Source of the DNA: Larkinella humicola
GTDB lineage: Bacteria > Bacteroidota > Bacteroidia > Cytophagales > Spirosomataceae
Assembly: GCF_008727875.1 (NCBI RefSeq)
Contig: NZ_VTWS01000008.1
Coordinates: forward strand, 1 to 64,000
DNA: 64,000 nucleotides
Direction of reading: 5' to 3'
Shown: in pieces, positions 35,450-46,100 of the stretch
Layout: each line of letters opens with the position of its first letter
Numbering within the stretch: position 1 is the stretch's first letter
The notes under the pieces: model-generated
Told to the model about the DNA's origin: nothing
The model's input: the letters and a program-made list of their open reading frames with translations, nothing else
Databases searched by the model: none
Made by a program: the position numbers and the translations under genes

Positions 35450-37723
35450 ATGAAACGAACGCTTTACGCCCTTATCCTGACCTTCATCAGCCTTCAGGCG
35501 TTTGCCCACCTCGGCGATATTTCCGGTACCGTCCTCGACCAGACCACCAATCTGCCCCTGCGTGGGGTGGTCGTGCAACTCACCGGTTTGGGCAAAGGCA
35601 CGGTGACCAATGAATTGGGGCAATACCGTTTCGTGGGGCTGGTAGCAGCTCCCTATAAAATCGAGCTTTCACACATCGGCTTTAAATCGCTGGTTCTCAA
35701 CGTAACCATCAAAGACGATGAAACGATCACGCTGAATACGGTTTTGAGCCGGTCGTCCATTGAGTTGCGGGAGATCGTCGTTTCAGCGCAGCAGGCGCAT
35801 GACCAGCAACTGATCAGCAGCCTCGATATCAAGATGCGGCCCATCACCAACTCGCAGGAAATTCTCCGGATGGTGCCGGGTTTGTTCATCGGGCAACACG
35901 CGGGGGGCGGAAAAGCCGAACAGATTTTTTTGCGGGGATTCGATATTGACCACGGCACCGACATTCGCCTGACGGTGGATGGAATGCCGGTCAACCTGGT
36001 TTCGCACGCCCATGGACAGGGCTACGCGGATTTGCACTTCGTCATTCCGGAGCTGATCGAAGGCGTCGATTTCAGAAAAGGCCCCTACAACGCAGAAAAA
36101 GGCAATTTTACGACGGCGGGCTGGGCCGATTTTCGAACACGCACGACATTGGACAAGAGTTTTGCCAAGCTGGAAGCCGGGCAGTTCAATACGTACCGGG
36201 TCGTGGCTGGTTTGGATTTACTGGGGGAAAAGGGGCGTACCAAAAATCAATCCGCCTATCTGGCGTCAGAATATTCGTATTCCGATTCCTACTTCGATCA
36301 TCCGCAAAACTTCAAGCGCCTGAATGTCGTAGGCAAATACCACGGCCACCTGTCGGCCCAGACCAACCTGACGCTGACGGGATCGACGTTCTGGAGCAAA
36401 TGGAACCACTCCGGCCAGATTCCCAACCGGGCCGTGGCGTCGGGCTTAGTCGGTTTTTTCGGCTCCGTCGACCCGACCGAAAGGGGCGAAACGAGCCGCA
36501 CCAACGTCAATGCCGAGCTGGTGACGGTGACGCCCAACCAGTACACCATCAAAAACCAGGTCTTCTACAGCAACTACCAGTTCGAGCTGTATTCCAACTT
36601 CACTTTTTTCCGGGACGATTCGCTCAACGGCGACCAGATCCGGCAGAAAGAACACCGGAATCTGTTTGGCTACAACGGCAGTGTTTCACGAACGGATTTT
36701 GCCGGAAATACCCGGTTTGTGTCCACGGCGGGCCTGCAATACCGCCAGGATCTGACGCACCACACCGAACTGTCGCACACCCGAAACCGGACCGAGACCC
36801 TCGAACGGCGGCAATTTGGCAACATCAATGAACGGAATGCCAGCGCTTACGTGGATGAACTCATTCAATTTTCCGACCATTTTTCGCTCAATGCCGGGAT
36901 TCGGCTCGATTATTTCCGGAGCCAGTACGACGATTTGCTGCGGCCAGCGGACGGTTTGAAACGGGCGGATGCGGCCCTGATTTCGCCCAAACTCAATCTG
37001 TATTACACGGTGAATCCCCGGTTTCAGGTCTATCTCAACACCGGAAAAGGCTTTCACTCCAACGACACCCGTGTGGTGGTTCTCCGGAACGGACGGGACA
37101 TTCTGCCGCCCGCCTACGGTTCTGATTTAGGGGTCATTTTCAAACCGTTCCCCCGTTTGCTCGTCAACGCGGCAGGCTGGTATTTGTGGCTGCAACAGGA
37201 GTTCGTGTATGTTGGGGACGAAGGCGTGGTGGAACCGAGCGGAAAGTCACGCCGATACGGGGTCGATCTGTCGGTCCGCTACCAGTTGACCCACCACCTG
37301 TACGCCGACCTGGATCTGAATACCGCCAAACCCCGCGCCATCGGCGTCGAATCCGACCCATCCGGTCGGGACCAGAATTACCTGCCGCTGGCGCCGACGT
37401 TTACGTCGACCGGTGGCCTGACGCTCCAAAATGCGGGGCGATGGAGTGGCTCGTTGCGGTATCGGTACCTGGGAAACCGGCCAGCCGACGAAACCAATTC
37501 CATTGTGGCCCAATCGTATTTTGTGACGGATTTACAGGTCAATTATACGCGTCCCCGCTACCAGCTTGGCTTGTCGGTGCAAAACCTTCTGAATACCCGC
37601 TGGAAAGAAACCCAGTTTGCCACCGAAAGCCGCCTGCGTGGCGAGACCACCCCGGTCAACGAAATTCACTTCACCCCCGGAACGCCCTTGTTTGCCCGGC
37701 TGAGCTGGACTTTTTTCTGGTAA
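35450..37723 (+). CDS. TonB-dependent outer-membrane receptor with CarboxypepD_reg domain
   Basis: A 757-aa receptor with a signal peptide ending QAFA. It has a carboxypeptidase-regulatory-like domain (about 20-105: ISGTVLDQTTNLPLRGVVVQ), a plug (QEILRMVPGLFIGQHAGGGK; IFLRGFDIDHGTDIRLTVDG) and a 22-strand barrel ending FARLSWTFFW. It lacks SusC-specific features and has no SusD partner, so the ligand is more likely a metal complex, porphyrin or other small compound than a glycan. Plug residues HAHGQGYADLHF are His-rich. It is 37 bases after the TPR lipoprotein gene, within the DUF4331 cluster. Confidence 0.9.
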   Translation: MKRTLYALILTFISLQAFAHLGDISGTVLDQTTNLPLRGVVVQLTGLGKGTVTNELGQYRFVGLVAAPYKIELSHIGFKSLVLNVTIKDDETITLNTVLSRSSIELREIVVSAQQAHDQQLISSLDIKMRPITNSQEILRMVPGLFIGQHAGGGKAEQIFLRGFDIDHGTDIRLTVDGMPVNLVSHAHGQGYADLHFVIPELIEGVDFRKGPYNAEKGNFTTAGWADFRTRTTLDKSFAKLEAGQFNTYRVVAGLDLLGEKGRTKNQSAYLASEYSYSDSYFDHPQNFKRLNVVGKYHGHLSAQTNLTLTGSTFWSKWNHSGQIPNRAVASGLVGFFGSVDPTERGETSRTNVNAELVTVTPNQYTIKNQVFYSNYQFELYSNFTFFRDDSLNGDQIRQKEHRNLFGYNGSVSRTDFAGNTRFVSTAGLQYRQDLTHHTELSHTRNRTETLERRQFGNINERNASAYVDELIQFSDHFSLNAGIRLDYFRSQYDDLLRPADGLKRADAALISPKLNLYYTVNPRFQVYLNTGKGFHSNDTRVVVLRNGRDILPPAYGSDLGVIFKPFPRLLVNAAGWYLWLQQEFVYVGDEGVVEPSGKSRRYGVDLSVRYQLTHHLYADLDLNTAKPRAIGVESDPSGRDQNYLPLAPTFTSTGGLTLQNAGRWSGSLRYRYLGNRPADETNSIVAQSYFVTDLQVNYTRPRYQLGLSVQNLLNTRWKETQFATESRLRGETTPVNEIHFTPGTPLFARLSWTFFW

Positions 37724-37934
37724 AAAATCAATTCCTCATTTGCCGAATTCTGCGCCAACTGGCCTGATATTTGCTATTTTTTTTCCATACCCGCATGGGT
37801 AGGACAGAATTAACATACAGCCCGGCCAATCGAGTCGGGTTTTGTTTTGACTTTTAGTATACTTGCACAAACATATCTGTTGATTGTATTTTATTGTAAA
37901 AAAGTGAGATGTACCTTAAAAAATAGTTGTGTGT

Positions 37935-38180
37935 ATGACTAACTTATTCAGTAAAACGAGAGAAACCGTCATCGCGGGTCAATTCAAAAGCCAGACCACC
38001 CTCTTCTCGATGACGCCATCGACCCGGTTCGAGCGAAGATGCCACATCCTGTACGAATCGTACAGCCGCTTTATCGACGACGGTGAAAAACTCCTCGCGG
38101 CCGATATCCTGAGCATCATGAAGGACGTGCTCGATGATGAAATCAAGGCCCTGAATACCCCGGCGATTTCCAATAAATAA
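37935..38180 (+). CDS. Small hypothetical protein
   Basis: An 81-aa soluble protein beginning MTNLFSKTRETVIAG, with helix-rich C-terminal half (ILYESYSRFIDDGEKLLAAD). ATG 37935 is preferred to a GTG two codons upstream. It is not recognised. TATACTTG at 37858-37865, one mismatch from the -7 consensus, could be its promoter. It is flanked by genes of unrelated function. Confidence 0.5.
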   Translation: MTNLFSKTRETVIAGQFKSQTTLFSMTPSTRFERRCHILYESYSRFIDDGEKLLAADILSIMKDVLDDEIKALNTPAISNK

Positions 38181-38427
38181 TCCAGGTCGGCGACAGGGGC
38201 GGTTTTCCGGAAAACCGTGTTATTCCCTTATCCCTGCGCAACCGATGGGAATAAAAAAGTTTTTTTGAGAATAGCGCATTTCATTGACCGCCCGGATTGA
38301 CCGAATCACCCGGCAATCCGGACGGTTTGCTTCGTTTTTTGGGTTGACCAGTCCGGCAAGCGGTTTCTTTGTTTCGTTCAACCAGGGCATCACAGTTCTG
38401 GTCCATTCATCCAATCAAAACGAAACC

Positions 38428-39483
38428 ATGAAAACCGTCTTTCTGCTGAGTGCATTTTTGCTTGCCTTTCTGTGTTGCAACAATTCCGTTGCGCCCGAAA
38501 CCCCACCCAAAACCTACGATTTTTCGGCGGTAGACAACTACCTGGAGGAGAACCTCGGCGTCTATCAGGATAGCGTGCTGGTGCTGGTTTCTCAAAACGG
38601 GCGGGTGATTTACCAGAAAGAAGTGAACCTGACCACGGGTACAAACCGGCTGATTGCCTCGGCGTCCAAATGGCTGTCGGGCGCGGTGATCATGGCGCTG
38701 GTTGATGAAAAGAAGCTGGCGTTGACCGACACCGTCGGCAAATTCCTGCCCATTTTTACCAAATACGGCAAGGGTAACATCACCATCCGGCAGTTGTTTT
38801 CGCACACCGCCGGTTTTCCGGGCGACTCCCCCGAGAAGTTTGAATACCGGCGCGACCTGACCCTGGCCCAAGCCGTCGATTCTATTGCCGTTTACACCAA
38901 ACTGACCAACCCGCCCGGCAAAGCTTTCAATTACGGCAGTGCGAGCATGCACGTTGCCGGACGCATCGCCGAACTGGTATCCGGCCAATCCTGGCAGAAG
39001 CTGTTCAATGAGAAAGTGGCGGTTCCGTGCGGGATGCAGGCGACGTATCTGCTGACCAGCCTGAAAAACCCGCTGATCGCCGGTGGTGCCCGAACCTCCG
39101 CCCGCGATTACCTGAATTTTCTGGAAATGATCAACCAGAAGGGGGTGTTTAAAGGCAAGCGGGTTTTGAGCGAGCAAGCCATCACGGAGATGCTCAGCGA
39201 CCAAACCGCTGGTGCTACGATTCAGGGTACGCCCTACCCCACCAACCCGTATTCGCCCCATCCGACGACCGGCGTTCGCTACGGCATCGGAAACTGGCGG
39301 GATGTGGTGGACGCGTCCGGGAAGGCTCTGGAAACCAGCAGCCCCGGCCTGTTTGGCGCGCACCCCTGGCAGGATTCCAAAAACAACGTAACCGGGATTA
39401 TTTTCACGCGCACCACAACCCGGCAAAGCGCCACCACGAGTTTGAAAATCAGGGAGATGATCCGGGCAATTGTTGAGAAATAA
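38428..39483 (+). CDS. Beta-lactamase-fold serine hydrolase, lipoprotein
   Basis: A 351-aa protein starting at MKTVFLLSAF, which gives a lipobox ending LAFLCC; a long upstream extension lacks a signal. The SxxK motif is S-A-S-K in NRLIASASKWLSG. The second motif is Y-G-S (FNYGSASMHVAGRI), the Y-x-S/N box, and GAHP-W near the C-terminus stands in the KTG/HxG position. The fold is of the class C/esterase EstB type. It is shorter than the first serine hydrolase in this window and has no TPR tail. Substrate unknown; antibiotic hydrolysis should not be assumed. Confidence 0.85.
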   Translation: MKTVFLLSAFLLAFLCCNNSVAPETPPKTYDFSAVDNYLEENLGVYQDSVLVLVSQNGRVIYQKEVNLTTGTNRLIASASKWLSGAVIMALVDEKKLALTDTVGKFLPIFTKYGKGNITIRQLFSHTAGFPGDSPEKFEYRRDLTLAQAVDSIAVYTKLTNPPGKAFNYGSASMHVAGRIAELVSGQSWQKLFNEKVAVPCGMQATYLLTSLKNPLIAGGARTSARDYLNFLEMINQKGVFKGKRVLSEQAITEMLSDQTAGATIQGTPYPTNPYSPHPTTGVRYGIGNWRDVVDASGKALETSSPGLFGAHPWQDSKNNVTGIIFTRTTTRQSATTSLKIREMIRAIVEK

Positions 39484-39497
39484 AGGAAAGTCCGGTT

Positions 39498-40865
39498 TTA
39501 AAACGGCAGCGCGGGCAAACGGACAGAAACCGTGGTTCCCTGATGAGGTACGGATTGAATCTGGAGAACGCCCTGGTGGAGGCTGATGATCTTTTCCGCC
39601 AGCGTTAAGCCGAGGCCAAATCCCTGAATACCACCTACGTTTCCGGCCCGCATCATGGGTAGAAACACATCGGACAACTGCGCTTCGGGAATGCCGATGC
39701 CCTGATCGAAGACATCGATAACGACCCACGAAGGCTGGTAGGTCACCTGAACCTGCACCGGCTGGTGGCTGGAATATTTACAGGCGTTGTCGATGATGTT
39801 GATCAGGGCGGTTCGCAGCAGACTGTTGTTACCGACCACCTTGATGATCGAACTGCTCTCCGTAAAAATGTCGGTCAGTTGGAGTTCAATGGCCTGTTCG
39901 GGGTATTTTTCCTGGAAATAGGTGACAGTATCTAAAATGGTGTCGACCAGATTGATGTCTTCCAGCAACCGCGACGGATTCAGCCCTTCCACTTCGGTCA
40001 AACGCAGCAGGGAGTTGGCCAGGTCGATGGCGCCATCCAACCGAAACAGGGCTTTCTCGATGCTTTGGTGGGTGGCTTCCAGCGACTGATCGTAGGCCAG
40101 ACTCGTTTCCAACATGCCCTTGACCACCGTCAGGGGCGTCCGGATTTCGTGGGAGGCATAGCCGATAAAATGCTCGTGGCTCAGCGCCAGTTGCTGCAAC
40201 TGGCTCAACAGGTCATTGAACGAGCCGGCCAGGTAACTGGCTTCGTCGGGCTGGGGTTCGTGAATCAGCCGAAACGAGAAATCATTGACGGTAGCCGTGT
40301 TGATCTGGCGAATGAGCTGGTCAAACGGGTACATGGCCCGGCTGGCAAACAAAAAACCGGCCAGCACAATGACCACCAGCGAAAGGAAATTGCCACCGAT
40401 CAGGATGGCCACCAGATTCCGGCTGGTCTGTCGCCCACTCAGGTCATAGGCCGTCACAACAGCCACATAAACCTGGTTTTGATGCCGGAACGAGAGAGCA
40501 ACACCCTCCTTCGGAGCTTCCCATTCCGGACTCAGGTAGGTAAAATACACTTCGTCACGACGGGCCTCCTCAAGCAGTTCGGACGGTGGCGGATAATCGT
40601 CGGGGCCGGTCGAGGCATAAATTCGCTGGTTTTGGTCGTCAAAAAGCGTTTCGTGCTGCTCGGGTAAGGTCAGGTAGGTCGATTGCTGAAATTCGCTGCG
40701 GTTCTGAAAATAGGTCTGAGCCGCCAGTGCCCGGCGCTGCAAGCGGGTCTTCATCAGCGAACTCCGGTACGATTCGTAGGCCTGAAAAATAAACACGGAG
40801 AACAGAATGAGCAAAGCCGCCACCAGCAGACCAAACGCAATAGTTATCTTCTGCTTGATGCTCAT
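39498..40865 (-). CDS. Sensor histidine kinase of OmpR-type two-component system
   Basis: A 455-aa kinase with TM1 about 8-28, a periplasmic domain 30-150, TM2 about 152-175, HAMP about 176-230, HisKA with H239 (YASHEIRTPLTVVKG) and HATPase with NIIDNACKYSS, DQGIGIP and GFGLGLTL. Its layout is that of CusS/CzcS-like metal or envelope sensors. The start codon overlaps the regulator stop (ATGA, 40862-40865). Its divergent neighbour is an efflux operon, the probable target. Confidence 0.9.
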   Translation of the reverse strand: MSIKQKITIAFGLLVAALLILFSVFIFQAYESYRSSLMKTRLQRRALAAQTYFQNRSEFQQSTYLTLPEQHETLFDDQNQRIYASTGPDDYPPPSELLEEARRDEVYFTYLSPEWEAPKEGVALSFRHQNQVYVAVVTAYDLSGRQTSRNLVAILIGGNFLSLVVIVLAGFLFASRAMYPFDQLIRQINTATVNDFSFRLIHEPQPDEASYLAGSFNDLLSQLQQLALSHEHFIGYASHEIRTPLTVVKGMLETSLAYDQSLEATHQSIEKALFRLDGAIDLANSLLRLTEVEGLNPSRLLEDINLVDTILDTVTYFQEKYPEQAIELQLTDIFTESSSIIKVVGNNSLLRTALINIIDNACKYSSHQPVQVQVTYQPSWVVIDVFDQGIGIPEAQLSDVFLPMMRAGNVGGIQGFGLGLTLAEKIISLHQGVLQIQSVPHQGTTVSVRLPALPF

Positions 40866-41539
40866 GGTTCGGCACCGATCATATACCCGACTCCAAAGAC
40901 CGTGTGCAAAAGCTTCGGTTCTACGGTATCAATTTTCCGGCGCAGGTAGTTGATGTACACGTCCACAACGTTGGTGTTGGTGTTAAAATGCACATCCCAG
41001 ACATTTTCCTGAATGCTCACCCGACTCACCACCCGCCCCTGATTGGCGAGCAGATACTCCAGCAGGGCATATTCCCGCGCCGTCAGGCTAATGCGCTGCC
41101 CCGCCCGCCAGACCTGGTGCGACTGCGTATCAAGTTCCAGATCCAAAAGTTGAAGCCGCTGGGGCAGCAGTGGCCGGGGCGAATTCCGCCGGGCGAGGGC
41201 TTTCAGCCGAAAAAGGAGCTCTTTGAAAGCGAACGGTTTGGTCAGGTAATCGTCGGCACCGGATTCGAAGCCCAGTACTTTGTTGTCCAGACTCCCCAGC
41301 GCCGTCAGCAGAATAACCGGAATGGCCGGCCAGTTCTGCTTTACATACCGGCACAGGTCGTAGCCGTTCATGCCGGGAATGTTCACATCCAGCACGACCA
41401 CATCAAACCGGTGTTCGTTGACCAGACTGCGGCCAATAACGCCATCGAACGCCATTGAAACCGAAATCCCTTCCGACTGCAATCCTTTCTGGATGAACTG
41501 CGCCAGTTCAACATCATCTTCCACCAGTAAGACATTCAT
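40862..41539 (-). CDS. OmpR/PhoB-family response regulator
   Basis: A 225-aa regulator. The receiver domain has acidic pocket E7/D8/D9, phospho-acceptor D51 (VVLDVNIPGMNGYD) and Thr in LLTALGS. It is followed by the winged-helix DNA-binding domain (LTAREYALLEYLLANQGRVV ... VDVYINYLRRKID). The start MNVLLVEDD was chosen as the conserved domain start; 26 upstream codons lack support. It is CusR/CzcR-like and divergent from the TolC/RND/MFP operon 178 bases away, which it likely activates. Confidence 0.92.
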   Translation of the reverse strand: MNVLLVEDDVELAQFIQKGLQSEGISVSMAFDGVIGRSLVNEHRFDVVVLDVNIPGMNGYDLCRYVKQNWPAIPVILLTALGSLDNKVLGFESGADDYLTKPFAFKELLFRLKALARRNSPRPLLPQRLQLLDLELDTQSHQVWRAGQRISLTAREYALLEYLLANQGRVVSRVSIQENVWDVHFNTNTNVVDVYINYLRRKIDTVEPKLLHTVFGVGYMIGAEP

Positions 41540-41717
41540 AGGCTGTCTCCCTCTTTTTTTTGGATAAATGTAGCAACAAAGTAAGCAATTCAGGGGATTG
41601 GCCCGGACTCTAACCAAATTCTAATAACTCACTAATCAGCCTTTAATGGAAGGGGTGGTTATTTTGAAAAGGAATGGCTGCGGCCCGTACAGCCGGATTC
41701 TTATTTTGAAACGCACT

Positions 41718-43088
41718 ATGATTCAACGTCATCTGCTTGCCTTTGTCTTTTTGCTGGGGAGCTCTCCTTATCTATATTCCCAGACGCTAACGCTGGAGGG
41801 AGCGGTTGAAGCCTCCTTTGCCCAATACCCCACGCTGGCGGCTCAGCGGTCGGCGCTGGAGGCCATCCGGGCCAACGTCCGGGTCGTCCGCGACAACCGA
41901 CTGCCCAATGTCCGGCTGCACGATCAGATCAACATCGGAACGGCCAACGGGTTGTCCGGTTCGTATTTTTCGCTGGGCCTGATCGTGCCGACCTCGGGCG
42001 GACGCCGGGCCGAAAACCGCCCGGATCTTGCATCGGGCAACGTGGCGCTGGCGACCGCCGACTGGGAAATCTACAACTTTGGCCGGTTTTCGGCGGAAGA
42101 CAAGCTCGTTCGCAGCGATGTCGCCGTCAGCGAAGCGAACCTCCAGCGCGAGCAGTTCGGGTTGCGCCAGACGGTGATTAGCAGTTACCTCGATTTATAC
42201 TGGACGGAGCAGAATCTGCTCATCGAAGAGCAGAACCTGGCCCGGGTCGATACCGTGCGCCGGATCATCGTCAACCTGGTTCGCAACGGCGTCAAGCCCG
42301 GCCTGGACTCTTCTCTCGCCAACGTCGCGCTTTCCCGCGCCCGGCTGGCCTACCTCCGGATGCAGGAAGAACGGCAACGCGCGCGGGTTCAACTGGCCAC
42401 GCTGACGGGTCGCCCGGCCGAAGAGGTAAAAATCGATACCGCCTTCCGGGTCGGGCCTTTGCTGGTTCCGCTTTCGACCTCGCTCACCCCACCGACGCAT
42501 CCGCTCCTGCGGGTTCAGGAACGACTCGTCACCCGGCAAACCGCCGAGATCGACCTGATCCGAAAATCAGCCCTTCCGCGAATCTCGCTGCTGGCGGCTA
42601 CCTGGGCGCGGGGCTCCAGTCTGGACGTCGAAAACAACTACGGCCCGGTGGGGAAAGGGCTGGCTTATAGCCGAACGAACTACCTGCTCGGCATCGCCGG
42701 AACGGTTAATCTGATGGATTTCCGACGGGCTTCTCACCGCATCAAGCTCCAGCAATTCCGGATTGAGGAAGCCCGCAATCAGTTGGCCGTGGCCAGGCTG
42801 CAACTCCAGAGTGCGGTGGGAATTGCCGACGCCCAGCTCGCCGTCGTTCAGAGCGAACTGACCCAACTGCCCTACACGCTGCGCTCAGCCCAGGATGCCT
42901 ACAACCAGCGGTTTTCGCTCTACAACAACGGATTGGAAACCATTTTGAGCCTGACCGACGCCCTGACGCTGCTCACGGCGGTGGAGAAAGAAGCCGTGCA
43001 GACCCGCGCTCAGGCCGTTCAACTCCGGTTGCAACGCGCCCAGGCGACCGACAATTTTGAGGAATTCTATTCGCTGTTCCGGCGTTAA
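41718..43088 (+). CDS. TolC-family outer-membrane protein (two-component-linked efflux operon)
   Basis: A 456-aa protein with a signal peptide ending YLYSQ, then two OEP repeats of long helices (for example REQFGLRQTVISSYLDLYWT; IRKSALPRISLLAATWARGS). The chosen ATG (MIQRHLLAF) gives the signal peptide; the frame is open 24 codons further upstream. An 11-bp direct repeat TTATTTTGAAA occurs at 41659 and 41701 just upstream. It is first of a TolC-RND-MFP operon. Confidence 0.88.
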   Translation: MIQRHLLAFVFLLGSSPYLYSQTLTLEGAVEASFAQYPTLAAQRSALEAIRANVRVVRDNRLPNVRLHDQINIGTANGLSGSYFSLGLIVPTSGGRRAENRPDLASGNVALATADWEIYNFGRFSAEDKLVRSDVAVSEANLQREQFGLRQTVISSYLDLYWTEQNLLIEEQNLARVDTVRRIIVNLVRNGVKPGLDSSLANVALSRARLAYLRMQEERQRARVQLATLTGRPAEEVKIDTAFRVGPLLVPLSTSLTPPTHPLLRVQERLVTRQTAEIDLIRKSALPRISLLAATWARGSSLDVENNYGPVGKGLAYSRTNYLLGIAGTVNLMDFRRASHRIKLQQFRIEEARNQLAVARLQLQSAVGIADAQLAVVQSELTQLPYTLRSAQDAYNQRFSLYNNGLETILSLTDALTLLTAVEKEAVQTRAQAVQLRLQRAQATDNFEEFYSLFRR

Positions 43089-43109
43089 CCCACCCTAAAT
43101 TTCCAGCGT

Positions 43110-46100
43110 ATGTCTTTATTAGCAACGTCGTTGAAACGCCCGATTGCGGTTTTGGTACTCGTGACCGGAGTCGTTATGTTTTCGATCCTGTCGGCCATGC
43201 GGATTCCCATCGACATTTTCCCGCGTCTGAACTCCCCGACCATTTACGTGATCGAACCCTATGGGGGGATGTCACCGGCGCAAATGGAAGGGTTCTTTGC
43301 CACCCGGATGCAGGATCAGTTTCTGTACATCGGCGGTATTCGGGAAATTCAGAGCCGCAGTGTGCAGGGACTCACCATCGTAAAGCTGGCTTTTTATGAA
43401 GGTTCCGACATGGCTCAGGCAGCCGCCGAAGTGGCCATCCAGGTAAACCGGGCCATGAAATTTTTCCCGCCGGGCGCGCTGCCCCCGCAGGTGGTGCGCT
43501 ACGATGCGTCGTCGGTGCCGATCGGTGATCTGGTGTTTTCGAGTAAAACCCGTTCGCTCGCGGAAATTCACGAACTGGCCGTAACGCGCATCCGGCCCCT
43601 CTTTTCCACCGTGCCGGGCCTGACCGCTCCGCCCCCGATCGGAACCAACTCCCGCACGATTGTCATCAATCTGAACCCCGACAAAGTCCGGAGCCTGAAC
43701 CTCTCGCCCGATGAAGTGGTGGAAGCGCTGGCCGCCAACAACGCCATGACGCCCTCCGGCAATATCCGGATCGACAACACCACCTACATCACCACGCTGA
43801 ATTCGCTGGAAGACCAGGTGGCCGACTTTAGCCGGATTCCGGTCGTTACGCAGGGACACCGCACCGTCTTTCTGGGCGACGTTGCCACCGTGCTCGACGG
43901 TTCGGACGTCACCGCCGGGTATGCGCTCGTCAACGGCAACCGCTCATCGTACATCCCGGTTGTTAAAACCGCCGATGCCTCGACCTGGGACGTGGTTACG
44001 CGGCTGAAAGCCAAACTGCCCGAAATGCGCGGTCTGCTCCCGGACGATATTGAGGTCAATTACGAATTCGATCAGTCGGTATTTGTAATCAATGCCGTTG
44101 AAAGTCTGCTGTTTGAAGGAGGGCTTGGGGCCATTCTGACGGGTCTGATGGTGTTGCTCTTCCTGGGCGACTGGCGCTCGTCGGTCATCGTCATCATCAC
44201 GATTCCGGTTTCCATCATTGCCGCCGTATTGGGATTAAGTCTGGCCGGACAAACGATCAACATCATGACATTGTCGGGGCTGGCGCTGGCCATCGGGGTG
44301 CTGGTGGATCAGGCCACGGTGACGATTGAGAATATTCACCAGCACCTGGACATGGGCAAACCCCGCAAGCAGGCAATTTTCGATGCCTGCAAGGAAGTCG
44401 CCCTGCCGCTGTTGCTGATCCTGCTGTGTATTCTGGCGGTTTTTGCGCCCTCGTTCATCATGACGGGCGTTCCCCGGGCCATGTTCCTGCCCCTGTCGCT
44501 ATCGATTGGTTTTGCCATGACGGTTTCCTATTTCCTGGCCCAGAGTCTGGTGCCGGTATTGGCCAACTGGCTCATGAAAGACCACGTTCACAAAGCGGAT
44601 CACGAAGCGAAAAAACCCGGCTTTTTCGAGCGCGTCCGCGTCGGATTTGTGGGTCAGACGGGGCGACTTCTTCAACGCAACGGGCTCATTCTCACGTTGT
44701 ATTTCGTCGGCATTCTGGCCCTGGCTGGCGTCGGTTTTGTATTGATCGGGAAAGACATGCTGCCTGTGACCAATTCCGGCCAGATGGTCATCCGGATGAA
44801 AACACCCGACGGCACCCGGCTCGAACGCACTGAAGAACGCGTGAGCGAACTTCTGGCGCTGGTCGATGAGGTGTCGGGGGGAAACCTGGCGGTTTCGTCG
44901 GCTTATGTCGGGGTTGTACCGACCAACTACGCGACCTCCAACCTCTACGTGAATACCAGCGGAACCAACGATGCGGTTATTAAAGTGGGACTGACCAAGG
45001 GGTTTCATACCAACATGCAGGACCTGAAAGAACGCATCCGGCTGGCGGTTCAGGACCAGCTTCCCGACCTCACACTCTCGTTCGAACCCGCCGATCTGAC
45101 CGAAAAACTCATGAGCGGGGGCGCCAGCACGCCCATTGAGGTGATGGTGGCCGGGCGTAACATGAAACAGATTGCGGGGTATGCCAACCAGTTGGTCGAC
45201 AGCCTGGCCGACGTTTCGTACCTGCGCGACGTCCGCATTCTTCAGCCGCTGAAATTTCCGGTCATCAACATCACGCTCGACCGGCAGAAACTGGCCATGA
45301 TGGGATTGAACCTCCAGCAAGCCGCCCGGTCCATTACCGCGTCCACTTCGTCAAGCCGGTATACTGAAAAAAACCAGTGGCTCGATAAACAGTCAGCCTA
45401 CACGTACCAGGTGCAGGTGCAGATTCCGGAATATGACATGCGCAACATGACGCAGTTGGAGTCGATTCCGCTGGTGGCGGGGCAAACGCGACCCGTGCTG
45501 GGCGATGTCGCCACGTTTTCCATGGACACCCTGCCCGGCGAATATGACCGCATCGGCCCCCGCCGGTTCGTAACGGTTTCAGCCAACGTACACCACCGCG
45601 ATCTGGGCACGGCCACGCAGGCCGTGGAAGCCACCATTGCCAAACTGGGCGAAACCCCGAACGGACTCATCACGGAAGTGAAAGGGATGTCGTCGCTGCT
45701 GACCGAAACGCTCGACAGCCTGCAACTGGGGCTGGGCATTGCGGTGCTGGTCATCTTCCTGTTGCTGGCCGCCAACTACCAATCCTTCAAGCTGTCGTTT
45801 GTGGTCCTCAGCACCGTCCCCGCCGTCATCGTGGGGTCCATTGGGCTGCTGCTGTTGACGGGCAGTACGCTCAATTTGCAATCGTACATGGGGATCATTA
45901 TGTCGACCGGTATTTCCGTCGCCAACGCCATTCTGATTGTCACCAATGCGGAGCGGTTGCGGTGGGAATACCGCAACGTGACGCGGGCTGCCATCGATAG
46001 TGTGGGGCTGCGGCTCCGGCCGGTTCTGATGACCTCGTTTGCGATGGTGGCCGGTATGGTGCCCATGGCGATGGGTACGGGCGAGGCCGGGGAGCAGGTA

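Noticed and set aside
38407-39729. 440-codon minus-strand frame opposite the lipoprotein hydrolase
   Set aside because: Shadow frame of a gene with clear SxxK and lipobox motifs on the plus strand.
41659-41711. Direct repeat TTATTTTGAAA (11 bp, 42 bases apart) as response-regulator boxes
   Set aside because: Spacing is unlike known OmpR-family sites and each copy is only a near-match to a -7 box; too weak to call.
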